Origin: Pseudobdellovibrionaceae bacterium
GTDB lineage: Bacteria > Bdellovibrionota > Bdellovibrionia > Bdellovibrionales > Bdellovibrionaceae
Assembly (NCBI GenBank): GCA_014376325.1
Contig: JACMRP010000359.1
Location: 1 to 5,730, forward strand
Reading direction: 5' to 3'
Length of the DNA stretch: 5,730 nucleotides
Made by a program: the position numbers and the translations under genes. The notes under the pieces are model-generated. The model was not told the origin of the DNA. It saw nothing but the letters and a program-made list of their open reading frames with translations, and searched no databases. Of this stretch, positions 1 to 5,730 are shown piece by piece; within the stretch, counting starts at the first letter, position 1, and each line of letters begins with the position of its first letter.

Positions 1-296
1 ACCGCTTGAATTGCGGCGACGGATTCTTGAACGGTTTTATTTTCTTTATCCTCCAGGATCACTTCTTGGCCGGGCTGTACGAGCGATGGATTGGTTTTTG
101 CCCACGCGTTCAGCTTGTAAATTTTCAGAATGCTTCCCTTCGGTCCAAAAACGGGTTCACCGTAGTAACTCCGGGCCACGCTCGCTAAAGTTTCGCCTTT
201 TTTAAGTACGTAAGTTTTTGCTTCTGCTGCTGCAAACTGAACCGAAACCGCTGCAAAAATAATAGCGGACGCAATGTGTACTCTCGACCGAACCAT
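1..296 (-). CDS. Secreted LysM-domain protein, N-terminal part (runs off left edge)
   Basis: The minus strand is open from an ATG at 296-294 to the window edge, giving 98 codons without a stop; the C-terminus lies outside. Residues 1-26 form a Sec signal peptide: basic start (MVRSRVH), hydrophobic core (IASAIIFAAVSVQF), and a cleavage region at AAA or AEA. Residues about 29-82 match a LysM module: YVLKKGETLASVARSYYG at the start, then ILKIYKLN, then the closing NPSLVQPGQEVIL. The stretch between the two halves (EPVFGPKGS) makes it slightly longer than a minimal LysM. LysM modules bind N-acetylglucosamine polymers such as peptidoglycan, so a periplasmic, wall-associated role is expected. What follows the LysM cannot be seen, so the full protein's function is unknown. 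A strong GAGGAG ribosome binding site supports this start. It is divergent from the efflux operon, so there is no evidence that they share a job. Confidence 0.85.
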   Translation of the reverse strand, partial: MVRSRVHIASAIIFAAVSVQFAAAEAKTYVLKKGETLASVARSYYGEPVFGPKGSILKIYKLNAWAKTNPSLVQPGQEVILEDKENKTVQESVAAIQA

Positions 297-304
297 CGTG
301 GGAA

Positions 305-310
305 CTCCTC
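305..310 (-). promoter_or_regulatory. Ribosome binding site of the LysM gene
   Basis: On the minus strand this reads GAGGAG, followed by an 8-base spacer and the ATG at 296. It decides the start of the LysM protein and excludes the overlapping open frame that begins further upstream, at 391, in another frame. Confidence 0.8.
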
Positions 311-371
311 AGCTGAAGTGATGCAAAAGGCTCTCACAGGTTCAGAGGATTTGGAAGCCGTTTCAACCTGG

Positions 372-382
372 CCAAGGCTTGG
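372..382. repeat. Short palindrome in the divergent intergenic region (possible operator)
   Basis: CCAAG and CTTGG flank a single central G at 377. Further symmetric pairs (370/384 and 368/386) extend the dyad imperfectly. It lies between the two divergent genes, about 60 bases upstream of the proposed -10 box of the efflux operon. A regulator site is possible, but a 5-base arm can arise by chance and no regulator gene is visible in the window. Confidence 0.25.
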
Positions 383-419
383 TCGGTCCATAAAATGATT
401 TCACGGATGCTCACATTTT

Positions 420-449
420 TTGCACGAAATGTTCGATTTCGCTTATAGT
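420..449 (+). promoter_or_regulatory. Putative sigma-70-type promoter of the efflux operon
   Basis: A TATAGT hexamer at 444-449 differs from the TATAAT consensus at one base. Eighteen bases upstream, TTGCAC at 420-425 is a weak -35 match (the TTG only). Transcription would start near 456, leaving a leader of about 24 bases before the adaptor ATG and including its ribosome binding site. The fit to gene spacing is good but the -35 is poor. I could not identify a comparable promoter for the divergent LysM gene. Confidence 0.4.
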
Positions 450-467
450 CCCAGCTCTCATCCACCA

Positions 468-472
468 AAGGA
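468..472 (+). promoter_or_regulatory. Ribosome binding site of the adaptor gene
   Basis: AAGGA sits 7 bases before the ATG at 480. It fixes the adaptor start there, 20 codons inside a longer open frame that could otherwise begin at a TTG at 420. The proteins starting at 480 begin directly with a signal peptide, which agrees. Confidence 0.8.
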
Positions 473-479
473 CTACCGA

Positions 480-1352
480 ATGAAATTTGTCTTTGCCGCC
501 GGCCTGATTTACCTGTTTGGGAGCGCTAACGCAGCACCGACCGTTAACCGTGCGAAAGTCCTTCTAGAAGAGATCAAGCTTCAGCCAGACACAAAGCGCA
601 TCATCGTCCCGGTCAAAGTCGAAGCAAAGATTCAGTCCTTAGTCAGCGCCGATATCGAAGGCCACGTTACCCGCATCACTAAGCCATTGGGCTCGGTCGT
701 GAAAAGCGGCGAAATCGTGATGTACTTAGAAAATAAGGATCCGGGCTACACTTACGCGGCCGTCCCCGTGCGATCCCCCGTTGCGGGTGTCATCAGTCAG
801 TATCACACGAGCCAAATGACGAAGGTCAACCGGGGCGACAAATTGTTTACCGTGATTGATCCTAAGACGCTAAAAATTTCTGCAGAGTTTCCAAGTTCGG
901 ACATGAACGCGATTAAAAACGGCCAAACGGGAAAATTTAAGTCCGAATCCCAAACTCCAGCGCCGCTGTCGATACGGGTCATCGGGATCAGTCCGCTGGT
1001 CGATGCCAGAACCGGCACCGCTTCAGCAGAGTTAGAATTCGTAAATTCTAAAGATGTATTGCCACCTATCGGCAGCATTGGCCAAGCGACTTTCGAAATC
1101 GATCAAGGTAAAATCATGATGCTGCCAGAGGCCTCGTTGGTTTTTCAAAACGGCAAACCGATGGTTCGAGTGCTTAAGGGCAAAAACGGCTTCGACAAAA
1201 AACTAGTTGAACTCGGCGAACAGCGCGACGGCAATTACGTCATTAAGGGCGGTATCGCCAGTGGCGACAAAATCGTCGTCAGATCCAGTCGTCCGCTCAA
1301 AGAAGGCGATCTCTTCGATGTTGAATCCACAGGGGCCGAGAAAACTCGATGA
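480..1352 (+). CDS. RND efflux periplasmic adaptor (membrane-fusion protein), hairpin-less
   Basis: 290 residues. Adaptors of this family bridge an inner-membrane RND pump to a TolC-like outer-membrane channel. Residues 1-18 are a Sec signal peptide ending in SANA; there is no lipobox cysteine, so it is predicted to be soluble in the periplasm. The first lipoyl half is at about 55-84 (SADIEGHVTRI, then GSVVKSGEIVMYLE) and the second at about 94-127 (VRSPVAGVIS, then KVNRGDKLFTVID). A beta-barrel domain follows at about 130-207 and a membrane-proximal domain at about 211-283 (MLPEASLVFQNG, GIASGDKIVV). Only about 10 residues (DPGYTYAA region) separate the lipoyl halves, where most adaptors have an alpha-helical hairpin of many tens of residues; this explains the short length against the usual 350-400. 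Family assignment is firm. Substrate is unknown. The start was chosen from AAGGA at 468 and the signal peptide. The stop overlaps the pump start (ATGA), so the two are translationally coupled. Confidence 0.9.
   Translation: MKFVFAAGLIYLFGSANAAPTVNRAKVLLEEIKLQPDTKRIIVPVKVEAKIQSLVSADIEGHVTRITKPLGSVVKSGEIVMYLENKDPGYTYAAVPVRSPVAGVISQYHTSQMTKVNRGDKLFTVIDPKTLKISAEFPSSDMNAIKNGQTGKFKSESQTPAPLSIRVIGISPLVDARTGTASAELEFVNSKDVLPPIGSIGQATFEIDQGKIMMLPEASLVFQNGKPMVRVLKGKNGFDKKLVELGEQRDGNYVIKGGIASGDKIVVRSSRPLKEGDLFDVESTGAEKTR
1349..1352 (+). other. ATGA stop/start overlap: adaptor to pump
   Basis: The pump ATG (1349-1351) overlaps the adaptor TGA (1350-1352). Only a weak GAG at 1338-1340 precedes it, so translation of the pump probably relies on ribosomes finishing the adaptor. 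Confidence 0.85.
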
Positions 1353-4300
1353 TCGGAATTTACACTCGCCCCCTGCGGGTTTACATCGCCCTCGGCGCGC
1401 TCGCACTTTGGGGAATCTTGAGTGGGCTGCAGCTTCCGATCTCGCTTTTTCCGACGAGCAGTCAGACCACGGTTGCGGCACGCATACCCGTCGGATCACT
1501 TTCTGAAAAACAATTCTATGAAGCTTATGGTCGTGATCTAGAATCCAAACTTCAGAGTCTGAAAATAGATTCCATTGGCGTTAAGTCACTTGAAGCCGAT
1601 TACAGTAATTTAACGGCTCGTTACAAGGTCACCTTTGACTGGGGCGCCGACTCCGAAAAGGCCATGAACGATGTCCGCAATTTAATAACGACCCGGTTTG
1701 CGGGTTCGCCCCAAGCAATCACCCGGTCGATCGAAGTTTATTCTTATCGCGGAAACTCTGGCTTTTTGGCAGTGAGTTTTTATAGTCCACTCCGTTCGCT
1801 GGACGAGCTTTATAAAACTCTTGAGCCAATGACCACGCCGATGTCTTCAAAGATCACGGACGCGGACGGTGTTGGTCTTTTTAATCCAAACCGTAAAGAA
1901 GTAACCATCACGCTGACGCCCGAAAAGCTTGCTCAGTACGAGATCACGAGCAGTGAGATACAAAACGCGATTCAGGGCGCGGTGGTTGGGCTCAACGGCG
2001 GAACGCTTCGATTAGGCGAAAAGGATTACCAGATCGACTTACCGAAGTCCGTCGACAATCTAGAGCTCTTAGGCCAAGTCAGAATCTCTGCACGCAATAA
2101 GGCGCCAATTTTTTTGAAAGACGTCGCAAAGATCACCGAATCCATTTCGAAAGAAAGCCGTCAGAAGTTTAAAACCAGCGGCATTGAAAGTTTGATCCTG
2201 TTTGCGAATCCCAAAGAGGGCGGCAACATCAAAAACATGGCCGACCAAGTGATGCAGGAACTCAAAGTTCTTGAACACAAGTGGCCTGCCGACGTTCAGT
2301 ACAAAGTGCTCGTGAATCCTTCTGAATTTATCGACAATAGCGTTCACAGCGTCGTGCACGAAGTGTTTCTTGCGGCCTTTCTAGCGGTCGTCGTTTTATT
2401 TTTGTTTATCGGCAGCTTTAAGAATGTTATCACCGCCGCGATCGAAATTCCGTTAAGCCTTCTGCTGGCATTTATTTTAATGCGGCTTGCGGGCATGAAC
2501 TTAAATCTGATCTCGCTCGGCGGACTTGCGTTGTCCGCGGGAATGAACGTCGATGCCTCAGTCGTGGTGCTTGAAAACATACTTCGCCATTTTGAGATCG
2601 AAAAAAGGACCATGACCTACGCCGAAAAGGCCAAAGTCATCCTTGAAGCGGTGAACGAAGTTCGCATGCCGATCATTGCCTCGACGCTTGCTTCACTCGT
2701 CGTATTTTTGCCGTTAATATTCACGCAAGGCCTGACCCACTCGCTTCTGGGGGATCTTGCAAAGGCGGTTATATTTTCGCACGGTCTGTCTGCCATCGTG
2801 GCGTTGGTGCTGGTACCGACGATTCGGCTGCAACTTATCTCTAGAGGACATTTATTAGAGTCTCATTCGCCCATTGAAGGGACGTTAAAACGTATCGAAA
2901 GGTTCTACGGCAGGACGCTTGAATACTTTTTAGGTTCACGGAAAATGCAGCTAGTGGCATTTGGTTCCGTCTTGCTGTTGTTACCTCTTTTGATTTTTAC
3001 GGTGATCCCGAATCTTAAGAAAGAAGTGATCGGAAAGCCCGAGAGTGACTGGATGATCATGGGGGTCAACTCCCCGACTTTCGCGACGATGAAACAGCTT
3101 GAAAGCGAACTTGAAGATTTAGAAACCGATCTTAACAAAAACTTCGGAAGCGATATCCAGTATACGTTTACGCAGATTCAGGGCATTCAAAATGGTATAA
3201 TCATGATTCGCCTGAAGGACAAATCCCGCATCGTGGAGCTCGTAACGAAGGCCGAAGAAATTTTTAAAAACACGCCGACAAAATCTTACTGGGTCGACCA
3301 GTGGAATCCATCGGAGCTAGAAATTCCTGATCCTCCGCATTTCCGTTTAGAGATTACGGGCGGCGATCCAACAAAGCGCCTTCAGGTTGCGCAAGACTTG
3401 CAGACGCTGCTTTTAGAACGCGGGGTCTTCGACAAGGTTTCGGTCACCCCGACTGCCGAAAAAGAATCTCAGATCAGCGTTCAGCAATATTTTAACTCTG
3501 GGTCTGAATCCGAAGTGATGTCGAAACAGGATCTGTCGCATTACCTACGGGTCGCGACCAGCGGCGTTTACGTCGAAAGGCTTTTTCAAAACCAACAAGA
3601 GTTGCCGATCTATTTACGTTTGGCAAACGACAGCGTGACTTCTTTAGAGCAGATGAAGGCTTTGCCGATCGGCTTTGAAGGCAAGCTTGTCCCGTTGGGT
3701 GCGCTCGCGCGATTAAACCTAATCGACCGGGCTCCGCGCATCTACCAAGAAAATCAGCAGCCAATCATCGTTATCACTGGCCGCGTGAACAAAGCAAACT
3801 TGCACGAAACCGCGACTAAACAGGCTCAGGCCCACAAACTTGTGGAGGAGTTTAAGTCCACGCTCGCTACCGAAAAAGGCAACATGCCACTGATCGCGGA
3901 AGTCCAAGCGGACAAAGATCTTCAAGAATCTTTATTGCAGCTAAAGTGGGCCATCGCCATTTCGATCGCGCTAGTGTTTTTAGTTATGGTTCTGCAACTT
4001 GGCGAAGTGGTCCCGTCGTTGTTGGTGTTAGTCGCAATTCCGCTCGGTTTCATCGGCGTCATCATTTCGTTATTTGTTTTTAGAAGCAGCCTTTCTTTGA
4101 ACTCGGGCCTAGGTACGATACTTTTAAACGGCATCGCGGTTGCGAACAGCATTATCTTGGTGGATTTCATCAGAAAACTGCACGCTGCAGGTAAAAACGC
4201 AAAAGCGGCAACGCTCGAGGCCTCGGTAGCTCGACTGCGTCCGATTCTGATGACCTCGCTAACGACGGTTTTAGGAATGATGCCGATCGCGTTGGGCCTC

Positions 4301-4435
4301 GGTGAAGGCGGAAAGATTTTGCAACCCTTGGGAATCGCGGTGTGCGGCGGACTGTGGGTTTCAACACTTCTGACTTTGTACATCGTGCCGGCACTGCAAT
4401 ACCTTTACCTTTCTAGAAATGAGAAAGCGTCATGA
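1349..4435 (+). CDS. RND-family proton-driven efflux transporter (AcrB/HAE-like)
   Basis: 1028 residues, normal for the family. It sits in the inner membrane, probably as a trimer, and exports substrate using the proton gradient. TM1 is at about 9-30, then a large periplasmic porter domain, TM2 338-355, TM3 362-379, TM4 387-408, TM5 440-459, TM6 470-490, TM7 533-553, a second porter domain, TM8 866-884, TM9 889-911, TM10 919-941, TM11 about 964-984, TM12 about 995-1016. The two halves are the usual duplicated arrangement. TM4 carries VDASVVVLEN at 401-410: Asp402 matches AcrB Asp407, but the next residue is Ala403 instead of Asp408. TM10 reads GIAVANSIILVDF, placing Ala932 at AcrB Lys940. Arg962 and Thr969 (ARLRPILMT) match AcrB Arg971 and Thr978. 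There is no Asp at the extra TM4 position used by CzcA (Ser396 there), which argues against a heavy-metal pump of the CzcA type. The substrate cannot be told from sequence. Confidence 0.95.
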   Translation: MIGIYTRPLRVYIALGALALWGILSGLQLPISLFPTSSQTTVAARIPVGSLSEKQFYEAYGRDLESKLQSLKIDSIGVKSLEADYSNLTARYKVTFDWGADSEKAMNDVRNLITTRFAGSPQAITRSIEVYSYRGNSGFLAVSFYSPLRSLDELYKTLEPMTTPMSSKITDADGVGLFNPNRKEVTITLTPEKLAQYEITSSEIQNAIQGAVVGLNGGTLRLGEKDYQIDLPKSVDNLELLGQVRISARNKAPIFLKDVAKITESISKESRQKFKTSGIESLILFANPKEGGNIKNMADQVMQELKVLEHKWPADVQYKVLVNPSEFIDNSVHSVVHEVFLAAFLAVVVLFLFIGSFKNVITAAIEIPLSLLLAFILMRLAGMNLNLISLGGLALSAGMNVDASVVVLENILRHFEIEKRTMTYAEKAKVILEAVNEVRMPIIASTLASLVVFLPLIFTQGLTHSLLGDLAKAVIFSHGLSAIVALVLVPTIRLQLISRGHLLESHSPIEGTLKRIERFYGRTLEYFLGSRKMQLVAFGSVLLLLPLLIFTVIPNLKKEVIGKPESDWMIMGVNSPTFATMKQLESELEDLETDLNKNFGSDIQYTFTQIQGIQNGIIMIRLKDKSRIVELVTKAEEIFKNTPTKSYWVDQWNPSELEIPDPPHFRLEITGGDPTKRLQVAQDLQTLLLERGVFDKVSVTPTAEKESQISVQQYFNSGSESEVMSKQDLSHYLRVATSGVYVERLFQNQQELPIYLRLANDSVTSLEQMKALPIGFEGKLVPLGALARLNLIDRAPRIYQENQQPIIVITGRVNKANLHETATKQAQAHKLVEEFKSTLATEKGNMPLIAEVQADKDLQESLLQLKWAIAISIALVFLVMVLQLGEVVPSLLVLVAIPLGFIGVIISLFVFRSSLSLNSGLGTILLNGIAVANSIILVDFIRKLHAAGKNAKAATLEASVARLRPILMTSLTTVLGMMPIALGLGEGGKILQPLGIAVCGGLWVSTLLTLYIVPALQYLYLSRNEKAS
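4432..4435 (+). other. ATGA stop/start overlap: pump to outer-membrane factor
   Basis: The outer-membrane factor ATG (4432-4434) overlaps the pump TGA (4433-4435). An in-frame TGA at 4420-4422 rules out an earlier start for the downstream gene, and a weak GAG at 4421-4423 is the only ribosome-binding sequence. This places the third gene in the same coupled operon. Confidence 0.85.
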
Positions 4436-5347
4436 TCCTTTTTATTTTTTTAATCAACATTGCCAGTGCCGCAACTCCGACACCGTATTTCACCGATCTT
4501 GAAAACTTTCAGAATCAGAGCCTGCAATTAAAGAGCGAGCAACAAAATTTAGAAGCTTCGAAAGATCAGCTGACCAACAGAAATCTTTTTTGGACGCCAA
4601 GACTTGCCGTCTCTGCAAATCAACTGAAGTCGCAGTTGAACCAGACGGTGATCGACGATCGAAACTTTCTGTCGGCCGATCTTTCTTGGAATTTAATCCG
4701 TGGGGGCGGCGACTGGAACTTACGTCAGGCCGCAAAAGCGCAAAACAGAGCGCAGGAGCTTCAAGTCGCGAACGAATCGTTGCGGGTTGAAGTCAAAGCG
4801 TCGGATTTGATATTCAAAAACATTTACCTACTAGAGACGAAGCGAATCCAGGATGAGTTTCTAAAACTCAAAGAAGAGTCGCTAAAGATAGTTTCGGACC
4901 GCTTCCATCAAGGTAAGATTCCGCTTCAAGAGGTCACGAAGGCCGAAGTGGACGTCATCCAACAAAAAAGCAAAGCGCGGGTTGCGCAACTGGACGTATT
5001 AGAAAACCGATCCCAAATCGCCTCCGCATTCGTGACGGATTTGCAGACCAAAATTTGGCCTTTCGCCGAAAAAACGGAAGCAAACTTGGGAACGTCCCAA
5101 AAATTTCCGGTCGTTGAGTATCAGTACTGGCTAGCGCAATCTCGAAAAATCAAAAGCCTTGTACCAAAATATTCTAAGTGGTTTCCGTATGGGCCCAATC
5201 TCAACGAACGACTTAACGCTGGACCAAAACCGTTTGCTGGACACCGCGAACAATTTAGCTTTGAGCCAGCTGTCCTTCCACCAAACCCTGGTCGAAAGCT
5301 GCGCCATCGCGGGCCGAAGAGCCGTAGAATGCTTGAAGCTAGAGTAA
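4432..5347 (+). pseudogene. TolC-family outer-membrane efflux factor, disrupted by internal deletion and frame change
   Basis: An intact relative would form a trimeric outer-membrane channel for the pump. From the ATG, residues 1-13 form a short signal peptide (ending ASA, with no basic residue). The first TolC repeat is complete: a helix, strand around 55-63 (TPRLAVSAN), strand into turn at 79-93 (DLSWNLIRGGG), long helices, and the RFHQGKIPLQEVTKAEVDV repeat motif at 157-175. In this frame the protein continues to a TAG at 5353-5355 (307 residues), but after about residue 236 it turns proline/arginine-rich and unlike TolC. The +1 frame, open from 5135 to TAA at 5345-5347, instead reads LEKSKALYQNILSGFRMG then ISTNDLTLDQNRLLDTANN, which is the matching motif of the second TolC repeat and a normal C-terminus. 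Joined, the two give about 305 residues against the usual 420-490. The second beta-strand pair and its helices are missing. The simplest reading is a deletion not divisible by three at about 5135-5160. Confidence 0.75.
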
Positions 5348-5713
5348 AGTCGTAGCGAGCGCGGCGCTGAGCAGAAGCAACAAAACGGGAATAACGATCA
5401 GCAGTGGCGAATTCAAATCAGCCTCTAAATAATTCCGCGGATTAACGAGAATAGAAACCCGATCCCCGGGAGAGTAGGGAATCCGCTCTCCGAACGGAGC
5501 CCGATACCGATGCCCAAAAGTAATCGAACTAGGAAACTCCCGAGCGTTCCCTTCGGGATCGGTGAACTTGATAACGACGGCACTGGTAGCACCGACGCCG
5601 TCGAGTGGACCAACGACGACCCCATCGAGCCGCAACCAAAAAAAGATTTTAGAAGCGCGCCGAAGAGCGAACAGAGCAACAAGAACCGAAAACCCAATCC
5701 CAAATAAAGCCAT
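5339..5713 (-). CDS. Small two-helix membrane protein resembling DUF3592 (start may lie outside the window)
   Basis: 124 residues from the ATG at 5713. A hydrophobic segment at about 1-17 and a second at 103-124 (LLIVIPVLLLLLSAALA) flank a soluble middle. The middle resembles DUF3592 proteins: a G-V-V turn at 31-35, a strand with VVIKFTDPEGNAREFPSS at 46-63, then YSPGDRVSILVNPRNYLEA at 80-98, the usual 'G.rV.v.v.P..p..A' ending. Function of DUF3592 is not known. The ATG has no convincing ribosome binding site (GGGGC directly abuts it), and the frame stays open to the right edge of the window, so the true start may be upstream with a longer first membrane segment. It is convergent with the efflux operon, and its TAG stop (5341-5339) lies inside the last codons of the outer-membrane gene. 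There is no sign of a functional link to the pump. Confidence 0.75.
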   Translation of the reverse strand: MALFGIGFSVLVALFALRRASKIFFWLRLDGVVVGPLDGVGATSAVVIKFTDPEGNAREFPSSITFGHRYRAPFGERIPYSPGDRVSILVNPRNYLEADLNSPLLIVIPVLLLLLSAALATTLL

Positions 5714-5730
5714 GCCCCGATCTACAGCGC

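Noticed and set aside
185..391. 68-codon minus-strand frame starting at 391
   Set aside because: It overlaps the LysM gene and its ribosome binding site in another frame and has no recognisable domain.
420..479. Longer adaptor start at the TTG at 420
   Set aside because: It would put 20 hydrophilic residues before a clean signal peptide, has no ribosome binding site, and the TTG falls in the proposed -35 region. The ATG at 480 has AAGGA at the right distance.
1207..1506. 99-codon plus-strand frame across the adaptor/pump junction
   Set aside because: It lies in an alternative frame across two well-supported genes and shows no domain or ribosome binding site.
3922..4383. 153-codon minus-strand frame opposite the end of the pump gene
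   Set aside because: It is antisense to conserved pump membrane helices; its composition is what those codons give in reverse, with no start signal or domain.
1349..4435. Heavy-metal (CzcA/CusA-type) pump
   Set aside because: The extra TM4 aspartate of CzcA is a serine here and no metal-binding methionine or histidine clusters stand out in the adaptor, so a metal substrate is not supported, although it cannot be excluded.
5130..5165. Programmed frameshift producing the full outer-membrane protein
   Set aside because: The A-rich runs (CGAAAAATCAAAAG) are not a recognised +1 slip site, and a frameshift alone would still leave the protein without its second beta-strand pair.
5159..5347. Independent small gene of 62 codons from a TTG at 5159
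   Set aside because: Its sequence is the C-terminal repeat of a TolC-family protein and the same frame is open back to 5135 with matching family sequence, so it is a fragment of the disrupted gene.
5425..5703. 92-codon minus-strand frame inside the DUF3592-like gene
   Set aside because: It is a shifted-frame shadow; the frame ending at 5339 carries the DUF3592-like motifs and both membrane segments.

Overview
The window looks like chromosomal DNA of a Gram-negative bacterium with an outer membrane. It carries an RND-type efflux operon (periplasmic adaptor, inner-membrane pump, TolC-like outer-membrane gene) in which most start codons follow Shine-Dalgarno-like sequences. Base composition is moderate and codon use looks even across the genes. 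The general style (a secreted LysM protein next to an RND operon, short signal peptides) reminded me of Bdellovibrio-like bacteria, but this is an impression and not a proven placement.

Layout: (1) Positions 1-296, minus strand, hold the start of a secreted LysM-domain protein that runs off the left edge. (2) Positions 297-479 are a divergent intergenic region with a clear ribosome binding site at each end, a plausible promoter for the efflux operon and a small palindrome. (3) Positions 480-1352 encode a membrane-fusion (periplasmic adaptor) protein. (4) Positions 1349-4435 encode a full-length RND pump of 1028 residues. (5) Positions 4432-5347 hold a TolC-family outer-membrane factor gene that appears broken. 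(6) Positions 5339-5713, minus strand, encode a small two-helix membrane protein resembling DUF3592, convergent with the operon and overlapping its 3' end.

The three efflux genes are joined by two ATGA stop/start overlaps, so they are almost certainly one translationally coupled operon. A complete version would move a substrate from the periplasm or inner membrane across the outer membrane, driven by the proton gradient. Three things are unusual. The adaptor's two lipoyl half-motifs are separated by only about 10 residues, so the alpha-helical hairpin that normally contacts TolC is absent. The pump keeps only one of the two TM4 aspartates and has alanine where AcrB has the TM10 lysine. The outer-membrane gene changes reading frame near 5135-5160 and lacks roughly the third quarter of a normal TolC-like protein, so it looks like a pseudogene made by an internal deletion (or an assembly error). 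The link of this pump to the outer membrane therefore looks either atypical or in decay. I see no mobile element, CRISPR array, RNA gene or clear terminator.
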